Positions 10,620 through 21,615 of a stretch of 64,000 nt of DNA are shown here, one piece after another. The notes under the pieces are model-generated. The model was given only the letters and a program-made list of their open reading frames with translations, did not search any database and was not told the DNA's origin. Source of the stretch: Gastracanthus pulcherrimus (Eukaryota; Arthropoda; Insecta; Hymenoptera; Pteromalidae); NCBI GenBank assembly GCA_949152435.1, contig OX424574.1, positions 20,223,693 to 20,287,692 on the forward strand. The letters run 5' to 3'. Position numbers and translations under genes: made by a program. The stretch's first letter is position 1. Each line of letters opens with the position of its first letter.

Positions 10620-11405
10620 CTTTATATCTTGTTAATAGTCAATAAGCAAGTTTCGACTATTTTCTTTTTATAGATATATAATAATTCGCTGCAAGAATGA
10701 CTGAGTTACCAAAATATTTTAAATTATAAAAAGATAGTATGTGTAAATATATGAATAATTCTAAGGTTAGAATAAGTTAAATAAAATTTATAAGTGGTTA
10801 AATAAAACACATAAATAATTGAATGAATGTAGTATATTCCACCAATAATAAGTATAATTTACTATTCTATTCAAAGGGAAAATAACTGTACTTATTAAAA
10901 TTAACTTTAAACAGTTGTTATACCGTTAAATAAAAAATATAATATAAAAGAATAAATAATAATAAGAAATGTTTATAATGATGTTACTATTATTTATTAT
11001 TATTGAGATAACAATAAATAAATAATGATCTGTTATTTATTTGGAACAGGATCTTTAGTTAAAACAAGTTCTTTTATGAGTGGAATTTATTATATAAATT
11101 CAGAATAATAATTAAAATTATTAAATATTCTTAAATTTTAACAATGATAATTAACACTAATCACTTGTTATATTAATATTTAAGCCTACTACAATATATA
11201 ACTGAAAAAAGTTATCAACAGTCGAAAGAAAAATAAAAAAAATAAAAATAGTTTAAATAATAAAAGAGAATAAAAGTAAAGAAAATAAAATAAGGATAAT
11301 ACTAAAGAGTGAGAAAAATTTTTAGGTTTTCTTGCAGCAAATTGATATATAAGGTTATTTGTCCCATGCAGAGATTCCAAAATAAAAGCACCTTACAATT
11401 TATTA
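10620..11405. other. AT-rich leader or intergenic DNA
   Basis: No coding signal. Its position directly upstream of the Gag-Pro block on the minus strand, before an LTR-like end at 11,410, suggests it is that element's untranslated leader. I could not identify a primer site. Confidence 0.45.
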
Positions 11406-11409
11406 TTGA

Positions 11410-11740
11410 TGTGACGTCCAACAGACTACAAATAAGACTAAAGCTACAAACTTTTAAATGCGCCTTTTATTTTGGCCTATGCTTTCGCACAATAGCCGGG
11501 GTCTCTAAGCAAATCGTATGTAATTAGTTTCTAATGTTTTGAACCCTCGTAATGAGCATTCTCGGCTTTACTTCAATTCTTAGAAATGATGTCTCTTTCT
11601 GTTATTGATTAGTTTATTACCTTGGGATATGTACATTGGTATACCTGTGAGGTTTGAAAATAAGTATATATGTACGTGAGTAGAGAATACCCCCCTATGG
11701 CGAGACGGTGACGTCACGCGGTGGAGCCATAGGCGGAGCC
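11410..11740 (-). mobile_element. Diverged LTR-like fragment
   Basis: Begins TGTGACGTCC and, about 60 bp in, has GCGCC...CTTTCGCACAATAGCCGGGG. This resembles the GCGCCTACACTTCCGTGGAATAGTGCGG segment of the other LTRs in this window. The distal end is not recognisable, and the length is a guess. Confidence 0.4.
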
Positions 11741-11769
11741 AGGTCTATGGCATATACTCCCCCACGTAA

Positions 11770-12501
11770 GGCTGTCTCTCTCGCGCCCATGTGATAATGG
11801 ATATGGAGACCCCCACTCGCGCCCTGTCAGATTGTCTGTCTCTGTCATACGCAAGGGATAGGTGTCTATGGCGTTCCTCACCCTTACTCAGACGGTGTCT
11901 CTCTCGCACTCATGCGTGGGGTGTGTTATGGCGTGCGTTCTCTCTTGCACTTGTGTGGGAGATAGGCAGTGGTACCGATGGCGTAGTTTCGTTCTCCCTC
12001 GCACTCATACGGGGTATGGTATGTCGTGTGCTCTCTCTCTAGCGCATGTGGGGGGTGGAAGCCGGAGCAGTCGATGGCGTAGTCTCCCTCTCTCTCTAGC
12101 ACTCATAAGGCACTATGTTATAGAGCGGGCTCTCTCTCTCCCTCGCACTCGTACAGGGTATGGTATGGCGTGTGCTCTCTCTAGCGCACGTGGCGGGTGG
12201 AAGCCGGAGCAGTCGATGGCGTAGTCTCCCTCTCTCTCGCACTCCTACGGCACTATTCTATAGCGAGGGCTCTCTCTCTCTCTCTCTCTCTCTCTTTTTC
12301 TCTTGCACTTGTGTGGAAGACAGGCAGTGGTGCTGATGGCGTAGTTTCTCTCTCCCTCGCACTCGTACAGGATATGGTATGGCGTGTGCTATCTCTAGCG
12401 CACGCGGCTGGTGGAAGCCGGAGCAGTCGATGGCGTAGTCTCCCTCTCTCTCGCACTCATACGGCACTATTCTATAGCGAGGGCTCTCTCTCTCTCTCGC
12501 C

Positions 12502-12544
<43 letters not shown>

Positions 12545-12640
12545 ACTCTCTCTCTTTCTCCTGCGTTCTCTCTGTCTCTCTCTCTCGCTCTCTCTCTCAC
12601 TCTCTCTCACACTCTCACTCTCTCACACACTGACACAAAA
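11770..12640. repeat. CT-rich complex minisatellite
   Basis: Interleaved (CT)n tracts and a degenerate unit containing GTGGAAGCCGGAGCAGTCGA (starts 12,055, 12,198 and 12,411; spacings 143 and 213), GGTATGGTATGGCGTGTGCT and CACTATTCTATAGCGAGGGC. The 3' end decays into pure CT/CA (12,480-12,640). Open frames on both strands here are compositional artefacts. Confidence 0.85.
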
Positions 12641-12775
12641 ATCATGTACGTTTAAAGGTGGGGTTATCGCAATAAAAACAATATATTTTTGACTAAAAAA
12701 TTATATTGTTCACAATTTCTTTTTTACATTGAAGAAATGACTAGTTTTTACTTTTAAATTTGAACTAACATCATC

Positions 12776-13530
12776 TTAATGTAGCATATTTAAGCACTTT
12801 GTGCACTTGCATGGTAACTCCAACTGCAGTTCCTCGCGTAATTTACGCGTCCGAAGTCGTATTGCGTTGTACTCCAAACGCTCTAGTCTGGTTGCTTCAT
12901 TCTAAAACATAAATTAATAAAAAATATATTAGTATATGTAAATATTGCATAATATAATATGTTAAATTATTTTTAAAAAAGTTGAACTACTTACTGAAAC
13001 GAGGATTTTGTCCAGCATCTTTGATAGCTGTCTCCGATGGATACCTTTTCCATTTTGCGATTTTTTCTGTAATTAAAAAAAAAGGAAATATTTGTTAATT
13101 AAAATAAAAATTAAAAGCATAATTTTAAAATATAATATAATATAATATAGCTACCTTATCATCGTTTTCTTCGTATTTCTTATTTATTTCGCTGGGCGAA
13201 AGTACTCTAAAGCCTCTGCTTTTGTTCCGGGTAGTTCGTTGCTGTAATAAAAGAAAAAATATTAATTAGAGAAAAAGAAATAGAATTATTAAATAGCATT
13301 TATTTGTATACATACCCTATTGAGTTGAATCGTCTCTTGTAGTTCGCGAAGCGACTCTTCCATTCTGCTTATGCCTCTGACTAGACGTAGACTTACACTA
13401 CGGGGTTCTGATGGCTGCAAATTAAAAATTATATATTAAATTACGTTTATTATCCTAAGAATATCGCACTGTATACGTTAATTATAAAAACAATCTGTAC
13501 CTGGTATAAACTTGTGCATTCGTGATCCAT
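12776..13530 (-). CDS. Cryptic five-exon gene for a 137-residue coiled-coil/CxCxxC protein
   Basis: I assembled this from splice signals. Exons on the minus strand are 13501-13530 (starts ATG GAT CAC), 13316-13414, 13155-13241, 12995-13066 and 12776-12901 (ends CTA CAT TAA). Exon lengths are 30, 99, 87, 72 and 126, all multiples of three. The four introns are phase 0, 86, 74, 88 and 93 bp long, with donors GTACAG, GTATGT, GTAGCT and GTAAGT and acceptors TGCAG, ACAG, ACAG and TTAG. The product is charged and helical: RMEESLRELQETIQLNR looks like a coiled coil, the middle is Lys/Arg-rich, and the C-terminus has RLERLEYNAIRLRTRKLREE followed by PCKCTKCLNML, a possible zinc-binding CxCxxC. I do not recognise the family. 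It lies 280 bp downstream of a polymerase remnant in the same orientation, so it may be a host gene or a Polinton-type cargo gene. Confidence 0.7.
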
Positions 13531-13812
13531 TTTTCTTTTTTCTTTTTACTTGTAGGTATTATTTTTATTTTTATTGAAATAACAAATATTGGGAAGTTAT
13601 TTTAAAACGTTTTTTAAAGTATAATAAATTTTTCATAAATGTTATTGTAGGTGTATGAAAGGAAAAAAGGAGTAGGCGAAGGAAGTACGGAAGAAAAATA
13701 ATCAAATTTTCTGTACAAAATAAATTTTTTCTCAAAAATATATATATTGTTTTGAGAAAAATTATTTACATAGATAACACACACACACACACACAGACAT
13801 AAATCTTAAACT
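13531..13812. other. Short AT-rich intergenic gap
   Basis: Upstream flank of the five-exon gene and downstream flank of the polymerase remnant. It contains a short (CA)n tract at 13,781-13,794. No promoter element is evident. Confidence 0.5.
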
Positions 13813-15740
13813 TTATGTAGTTTTATATCCAAATGGAAGTGAAGTTCCATCGGAAAAGAAGCGGCGTTTGGTGAGGACTATTTCACAGGTCTTTTTCTCG
13901 TCAGTCGTCACAACATTGAAAGTCGCGGTTCGTCGAAAACTCTTAAACGATAATTTAATGGACTCTATTTCTCTTTTTATAAGACTAAGCATACTATTAA
14001 AATTAATGTACTGACTGTTGTGGTAATTTAACCGAATACCCTTAATTTTGCAACATTCGAAAGTCTTATTAATTGAAGAGGTGCCTCTATGACTGTAAAA
14101 CTTTGGTCCGCCCGATAAGAAATGTGTAATGTAAGCGTCGTCACCATACGACGCAAGCTCATTCGTCATTTGTCCTAAAAAATTACCTAACTCGGGCTCG
14201 TAGGTATCCGATGAGTTTTCATTTGTTACGAAGATGACTGAATCTGTGTCTGTGTACAACAATCGCGTATTCAATTTGCTTAAATATTCGTCTAGGACGA
14301 GTCGTGCTTGAGCTGTTGTATAAGCAGCTATTGCAACATTAGTATGGCTAGAACCTTTTATGGAGTCATCTTTGTGTACCCAATTAATACATATAATATT
14401 CTCAGCGATGAGAAGCATACTTGTGATTTCCTTATCTTCAGCCATAATAAAGTTTAACAGCTCTTTTCTGCAATTAACGAATTCAGTTTGCGGTAAATTA
14501 TCATGCTGTCCGAATTTACCCCAAAATGAATTCAAGCAGAGCTTTGCTACAGCTCTAAGTCCTGGATTTTTATCAATTTTTTCGTAATCGAGTAAAACAC
14601 CTTCTTTTTCTTTATACTGCTGGATGTACTTGCGTTTTTTTTCCTCGTCGGTACATTAGGCAGGCCAACCATCTGCTTGTTGTTTTAGCTGAATAAAACT
14701 ATTTATGTATTCACCAAAAAGACCACCATTTCCTTTGACATCTAGTTGAGTTATTTGATACTGCCAGATTACGTAAATGTCTAATATTTTATAACCCATA
14801 GTTAACGCTTTATTGATTTCGTCGGATACCCACGTGCCGTCGAGTGCACGCATATTTAGATTTTCATGGGTACAGTCGTCGAAATTCTCTGTCTCACAAC
14901 ACGTTCGGCAAAGCGGAAAAAGTAATTTACATCTCATTTTAACGGGCAATACGGGGATGTATAAATTCCGTGGAGGCAAGATTTTACATTTCACAAGTCC
15001 ATTCACTTTATGAAAATTTTCATAATTTTTACCGGTTAGTTTTAGGCATTCAGATTTTATAAAAATTTCTGGGTGTCCGAGGGGAAATTTAACAGTTTTA
15101 CAGATATATGGATATAAAGAGCATATATCCGTATATCTGATTTTCTCTCCATGCTGTGCAATATATGATGTCACAAAGTTTTCTGTTCGCCCAGCGAAAA
15201 AAGCGTCACGTAGATCTAATTTAATTTTTGATAAAAGCGGGTGATCTTTTAAAACATTTAAAATTTGTGGTTGCGAGATTTTCATACGTTCAAACTCACA
15301 CTCCAAAATCGTCTCCACTTTATACCCCAAATCTCGAATTTCCTGTAATTTTTCGAGAGTTTTTTTATGACACTCATGCATTGGGCGACCGAACGATGTT
15401 TGCGTGTCGTAATTTTCCTTGAAGCAAGATGGACAACCATGTACGTAACATCCTTGAAATTCGAAGACGGTGCCTTTGAATGTCGCGGATGTCGACTGGT
15501 CTTTAGAGACCTCTAAAAAGCCATCGACCTTAAATCCCTCATTCAACACGTACTCTCGAGACCTAGCGGCGTGAATGATTTTTTTCCGAGTTCATATTCA
15601 CGCCATAGCAACCACTCAATTGATTTTCTAGAGTGATTATCGGCTAATCTATATCCCTTCGTGGGAATAAGACCGATGTAAATACGCGAGCACGCTGACG
15701 CTATTGTTGTCGATTGGGTGAATAGCCAAGGATGGCCTCA
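13813..15740 (-). pseudogene. Protein-primed type B DNA polymerase, polymerase domain
   Basis: The polymerase half of a Polinton/adintovirus-like family B enzyme. Read on the minus strand: TIASACSRIY near 15,700, GCYVHGCPSCF, motif A YTDICSLYPY (about 15,130), a CRTCC...C zinc-like insert, motif B LNSFWGKFGQ (about 14,530), motif C YTDTDSVIF (about 14,250), and the usual C-terminal end SLPFGYK. Two lesions are visible: a one-base loss in a poly-A tract (15,579-15,585) and an in-frame TAA at 14,656-14,658 between motifs A and B. The frame starting at 15,549 is a GTG artefact. Catalytic motifs are otherwise intact. The exonuclease part upstream is missing or replaced by unrelated sequence at 15,740-16,028. 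Confidence 0.88.
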
Positions 15741-16028
15741 GTCAAGGACTCCATATCCTTGTGTATAGGACCACTCAGTGCCGAGATGGCATTGGTGCTT
15801 TTTAACTATGCAACCAATTGACGTTTCCACGCTGTTTTTCAATGCATTCATCAAACTCGAATGCGTGTTTGAATTCTCATTAAACTTGGCAGTGAGCGAA
15901 CTCAGCTGTGCTTGTAAATCAGCGTTGGTATAAATTTATCTTCTCTTAATAAATAAAACGAATTTCTTTAATGATAACAGAGTAAACAGTCACTCGAAAA
16001 ACTTAAGTTTCTATAACTTACATTATGT
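15740..16028 (-). pseudogene. Unidentified coding scrap
   Basis: A minus-strand frame between about 15,926 and 15,748 reads TNADLQAQLSSLTAKFNENS and SSLMNALKNSVETSIG, with a heptad-like pattern, and stops at a TGA. I do not recognise it. It ends at the insertion site of the large LTR element. Confidence 0.35.
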
Positions 16029-16032
16029 AGAA

Positions 16033-17087
16033 TGTGACGTCTCCGTGAGGCGGAAACGTACTTATTTTAATATATTTATTTTTATGCGCCTATACTTGCG
16101 TACAATAGCGCGGGATATACGTCTTTGTTCTAATATAATAATATTTATACTGAAATCCTAGGGGATGTGAGGGTGAGAGACAGGAACGATAACCCTGCAC
16201 CAAATGAGGAGCACGGACTATCGTTTTGTGAAAGGAAGGAGTTGGTTAAAATATACGCACCAAATGCAGGAGCGAAATATTCTTGGTGGAATTTCTGAAT
16301 GAATTTTTATATAATTTATATGTATATATATGTAAAAAGACAGAATTAGAAAAAGTTAACTAATAAGGTAGAAACGAGATAGCAATTTAAATTTGTCAAC
16401 TTACTTTTATTGAAAAGAGTAAAAAGAGTAGTAAGACCCTGTTTCTTGCTCTCTTTCTCTTGCTCTCTTTCCCTCTCTCTCTCTCTCTCTCTTAAGCTGC
16501 TGGAGTTGGTGAATGTGGAAGACTGGCGTCGTCGTCAGGGGTAGCTCGACAGAAGTCGAACTGCTGGTGGATTGGATGGCTTGGCGACGCTGGCTTGGCG
16601 TCGACGTCAGCGTCGGAGCTTGCTGAGGTCGGAGCTGGAAGAGTTGTTACTGCTGGACTGCTGATCGTGAACTGCCTCTGGAGGTGAACCTTTCGTGGCT
16701 CATCTCCTTCGATCCAAGCCTTGAGTCCCTTCTGGTGTAGTACCAAGGGTTGGGCCATTTTCCATTGATAGTCGGAAAAGCGTGCTTGGAGTCCGAATTA
16801 CCAATTAGCTTCTACGAAACGAGACGCTTTCCAATGAGAGGGCGGCGATCTTCGCGGACCTTCTTTTGGTCCGCCCCCTTCCTTCCCTTTCCTATCGATT
16901 TTTTATCGGAGCCGTTGGGGTTTTTTTTTGAGTATGCACTGCACAAAGCCCACTTGTCTTGGCCATGGGAAAAACCCTTGCTGGCTTACAGCTATCGAGC
17001 CCTCTCGAAGCCAAGGCAAGTATGCCTGTGCACAAACGGAAAGAGAGAGATTATAACAGATTAATAATATTATACGGAGACGTAACA
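16033..17087 (-). repeat. 3' LTR of the large element
   Basis: Ends are TGTGACGTCTCCG (plus-strand left) and CGGAGACGTAACA (right), an imperfect 13-bp inverted pair. It contains a (CT)n tract at 16,460-16,492 and a minus-strand ORF (16,492-16,758, starts MAQPLVLHQKG) shared with the other LTR. Plus-strand frames here are shadows. Confidence 0.95.
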
Positions 17088-17098
17088 CCCCCATCCTT
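17088..17098 (-). promoter_or_regulatory. Polypurine tract
   Basis: On the minus strand AAGGATGGGGG directly abuts the 3' LTR, the position for plus-strand DNA priming. Confidence 0.75.
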
Positions 17099-17341
17099 AA
17101 ACGGTTACTAGTAGGAAGTAATAATAATGAATGACGCACTAATAATCGTATCCCTGAGCTAGCTTACTTATTCTAGTATTTGAATTCTTTTGATGCTTAA
17201 CACAACTACACAGGTTTCAGAAAATAATAAAATAAATTTTAATTAAAAACTAGAAGAGGAAAAAAAAGAAGAGAAAAAAAACAATTACAATTTGAAGAAA
17301 GATTTCGGAAGGGCAGTCTGTTCTTCTGATGAACCAGAGGA

Positions 17342-19149
17342 TTATCCATGTTGATTATTTTTAGGTAGGGATGGAGTGGATTCTCCTAATTCTATGTCTG
17401 TGGTGGTTGGTGAATATGGTGTAGGTGATCGATGTAAATAAAGGAGTAAATGAGCCACTGAGCTCCAGATAGATCCAAGCAAATGGATGGACCAGCCATA
17501 AACAGTGTGCAGGGTATAACCCTGAATGGCAATATCAATCACCATTTTCACAGTGTGGATGATCATGAGGATGGCAATGATACCGGCACTGGCAGTACCA
17601 AAGGTCATGAATCTTGACCAGACTCGGTCCCAACCACTCACGATAATTCTCTCAACAGCATCATCGTTGAGGAGTTTAATTATAGTGCCTTCATTGTCGG
17701 CGATTGGATGACCATGCATTTCTCTGGCTAAATCATTCAATAATACGGGTCTTTCAACAGGGAACATTATGCTCTCCCGGAGTTGTGCGAGGTCTTGTTT
17801 TGTATAAATTCCATTGGTAGCCAAGTCTTCTGGATTTAAATATTTCCAGGTTGGCTTAGTCATTGGTTTTAAGACCAATGGCTCTTTGGCTTCTGTGGGG
17901 CGAGGTAAAATTTTATACCAGGCATCCCCAACGTAATACATGGAAGGAAGTAAGGCATTACAGCTGATTATAGTGCCTTTATTTTTAAGGATATGAGTTC
18001 TAGGAATAAGGTAATAGGTCTGGTTATTGCGCGAAACCTCTAGTTCAGCATAACATTCTGTGTCATGTTGAATTTTTACCTCTACCGGAATACACTTAAT
18101 AATGTGAACTACTTCACCTGATGCTACGGCCATATAACCGGGCCCTTTCATTAAATCGAATGCAAATTCGTCTGGAGCCTGTGTAGCTATCGAAAGCGAA
18201 TTCATTAGAGTCTGTCGCTCTAGACTACAACGTTGGACTAAAACATCACGATATAGTTGTTTCATTTGTGAACGTATATGTTTTTCTATGTACACAAATT
18301 TAGAATTTACATAGGCAAATATATCCAGGTTCGCTACAGAAATCTTATTCCTAATTGCAAAGCTTTCGCCTCTTATTTCTTTCCCTTTCGACGCGAGGGC
18401 GAAAGTTACATCCTGGGTGGTCAATGAATAAATTGATTGATCATGACTTACGTCATAATCGATAATCTTATTAGCTAGACCTTCATACAAAATTCCGTAG
18501 TGTGTGAATTTACAAGTATCTATGGGGATAGGGTCCCAAAGAGTATGACCACCATCTTGATCTATACAGGTGCCACCTGACAAATCACAGACTGTACCGG
18601 ATCGTAAATGGACGTTATTGTTGTTTAAGCTTACTCGAACCGTATATGAATTTAGGGTGATTTTAATCGTGCCCTGAACTACAACTTTTTCCCAGGATCC
18701 AAATGTATCGGTATAACCTATCCATTCACGAATCCGGCAAAGGTCAGACCATGTGTCACAGTGTTGTTGACCCTAACCCCACTTATCACGCGTGAATTTA
18801 TCGATATTACTCCAGAACGGTGGAGTTCTGAACAAGTTTCTCGGCTTATCTCTGACACATATTCGTTTTCGCCATTTAGTACAATCGAAATGTGAGAATG
18901 CATGCCACAATAATACACAGTTCGATGCACCTCCAATTTGCACTGAATGACGCTTGTTTCTTTATAATCATTAATTTGCAATAGTTGTATGTACGGCCTA
19001 GTTACATTTATATGACTATCGGGGATCTCGCATTCCCCGATATCCTTCAAAGAAATTGTTGTTAGATTAATACTCCGTGAACCGCAATCATACCCAATCA
19101 GCCCCTAAGATGTTGTAGCTGTCAAGAGTATGAATAATGCATATATCAT
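17342..19149 (-). pseudogene. env: Envelope glycoprotein, broken
   Basis: The region starts at an ATG (19147-19149) followed by a short hydrophobic signal-like segment, then an in-frame TAG (19105-19107). The N-terminal part (18718-19050) carries ECEIP, YIQLLQ and YYCGMHSH. A frameshift near 18,760-18,775 moves the reading into the frame of the 413-residue part (17342-18583), which has GGTCIDQDGGHTLWDP, YSLTTQDVTFAL, LYRDVLVQRCSLERQ, KGPGYMAVASGEVVHIIKC and two hydrophobic segments before the C-terminus (AGIIAILMIIHTVKMVIDI and a following one). The cysteine and motif pattern recalls glycoproteins of chuvirus-like negative-strand viruses, which arthropod retroelements are known to have captured. 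That assignment is from memory. Given the lesions it should not yield a functional protein. Confidence 0.72.
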
Positions 19150-19677
19150 GGCTCTTGCTCTGTAATCAGAAAGAGTATTAATATGCATTTCTATACATAA
19201 TTAATTAGGGTTTTTAATTATAGACTGAAGGCCTATTGGTTTTAAACAATTACTCATGTTAAGTGGTTTGTTTAAAAATATTCACAGTTTATAATTATTT
19301 TCTTGAAAGATTTCAATGTATATTTATATATGTATATAAATGTATATATATTCAAATATATATAAATTCAATGTATATATATTTATATTATATATATTTT
19401 ATATTTATTTTATTTTATTTTATATTCTTTTTCATTATATTTTATCTAATGTAACCGTTTATTTAATAACCTTTTCTACTCTATTACAGATTATTTTAAA
19501 ATATTATATTTAGTTTATTTATTATATTATAAAATTTTATTATATTTATATGTTTATTTTTATTTAGTTTTATTTGTTTTATTATTTTAAATTACTTTAA
19601 ATTATAATTACTTAATAGATATAATTTCTAATTATTTAGTCTTTTAGCTTATTATTAATTAAAAGTATTTATTATGA
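19150..19677. other. AT-rich spacer between env and integrase
   Basis: Over 80% A/T with TATATA and TTTTATTT runs. Its position suggests it holds the splice acceptor region for env, but no site stands out. Confidence 0.4.
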
Positions 19678-21615
19678 CTATTCATCATTTTGATTTGATT
19701 TCTTTTTCCTTTGGTATATTTCTCGGTTAATATGTGATACTCTAAGTCTGTTAGCATGCACTATCTTACTACCCTTCTTATATTGTATTTTTATATTATA
19801 CTTATTTATTACTTCTAAAGTTTTGTGTGGCCCAGAATAATGGTTGCCAAATTTTCCTGGTTTAGGACCAGACAGTAAAAATACATAATCCCCAAGTCTA
19901 AAGTTTCTTGGATTTATAGATCTGTCATAGTATTTTTTGGATCGATACTTAGAATGTACCAAATGATCGTAAGAAAGCTTCTGAATACCGTTTAATCGCG
20001 TAACTAAATCTATTATATATCCTTTATATGTAGGCAATAAATCGCCTTCACGTAAAGGATTATTAGATGGGAGTCTTGCTAATCTGCCAAACACAACCTC
20101 ATAAGGTGTGTGTTTAGTACTTTCCTGGACACAAGTGTTATAATTTAGCATAGCAATATCCAACCAGTTATCCCATTCATTATCAGCATCAGTATATTGT
20201 TTTAAATATTCACCTAACGAATGGTGGGAACGTTCTAATGAACCGTTAGATTGAGGATGAAAAGCGGTGGTCCGCACCTTTCTGATTCTAAATCTTTTTG
20301 CAATCCGTGCCATTAAACTACTAAGAAAGTTTGACCCTTGATCAGTCAAAATGACTTTCGGGGCGCCAAATACACAAATAAATTTTTTAATAAAAGCATC
20401 TGCAACTGTGGTAGCTAAAGTATTTGGCAATGCAGCGGCCAAACAGAATTTGGATAACTGGTCTTGCATAGTAAGTATATACTCATGTCCATTCAGCGTT
20501 GGTTTTAAAGGACCAACTATGTCCATAGCTATCTTATCAAAATTAGAACCTGGAGTATCTGTAATCATCATTGGTTGTTTAGTTTTTAAGCATACTAACT
20601 TTTTCAGTTGGCACTCTAAACATTGTTGAATCCTTATCTGTATGTCCTATTTTAAATTTTCCCAATGATACAATTGCTTAATACGGTTATATGTTTTAGA
20701 TACCCCTTTATGCCCCCCTATTTGAGATTTATGCATTTCATAGAAAATTTCATCTTGTTTCCCTAAAGGTACATATTTCAGGGTTCCGATACAAATCAAA
20801 ATTTTTATTGAAGTGTTTTTGAAGACTTCATCTGATACGTTAAGAATTTCAGACCATTCTAGTTTTTCTATTTCTTTACTTTTAGCTATACAAATTTCTT
20901 TTTGATTCAATTTCAATAACATTTCCTTTAGAACAAAAAGCGTATTATAAATATTTTCTTTTATTGAACTTAATGATTCTGGATCCTTCCCTTTTATACA
21001 TAAAGAAAAATAATATCGATTTCCTTTTCTTTGAGTAGTGGCTACTTCACCAATATTTAAGGAATGATTAAGAGGTATTTTATTAAATTCTAATAGTTTT
21101 TTCGCACCTTCATCACAAGGAATACCTTCACTCGTTACGAAATAAGCTACATTATCCGTTCTATGCTCAATAAGGTCCTTTGTTTCGATTATTCTGCGTT
21201 TATAGATTGAACTGGATTTTTCCGTTTGTGCAACTGATAACGAAGAATTATCAGCGATGGAATCTATATCACGAGAAAAAGGAGGGTTATTAATCACAGA
21301 TTCATTTAAGTTCCCCAGAATTGATCTAACGCTATTCGGGATGGCTAAAGGTATTGCCTCTACATCGGATTCCGTATCAATGTCACTTTCATAATAATTC
21401 GGATTATGTTTCCTAGTGTTTCTTTTTGGAAGTATTTTAACAATTGTATCAGCCTGTGCTTTACTTTTCAAGGCCCTTTTCCCCTTTTTGGTGTTTTTAG
21501 GAATAACTTCAGTATTATCATCATTAGTTATTCTTGATTTTGATAATTTATTGTCGACTTCATCGAGCTTCTTTTGTGCTCTCGTCACGACATTAATTGG
21601 AATAGGTTCAATAGG
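19678..21615 (-). pseudogene. Pol remnant: RNase H tail, linker, H2C2 finger and integrase
   Basis: The frame opens with NPIEPIPINVVTRAQKK, the end of RNase H in this lineage (compare SRNPIEP in the second Gypsy element). About 280 residues of linker follow, then the integrase zinc domain: H in HKSQIGGHKG and the CLECQ cysteines. A single in-frame TAG (20647-20649) splits the zinc domain. The catalytic core (19,678-20,571) has the DD35E triad at D17 (MDIVGPL), D77 (ILTDQGSNF) and E113 (NGSLERSHH) of that frame, and a C-terminal SH3-like segment (GDYVFLLSGPKPGKFGN). The RT and most of RNase H that should precede it are absent. The core looks otherwise intact. Confidence 0.9.

Noticed and set aside
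11791..12692. Ser/Leu-rich proteins in the CT minisatellite
   Set aside because: Pure translation of (CT)n and related repeats in several frames.
16750..17139. ORFs on both strands at the LTR end (also 28,512-28,913)
   Set aside because: They lie inside LTR sequence, are opposite or out of frame to the element, and have no domain.
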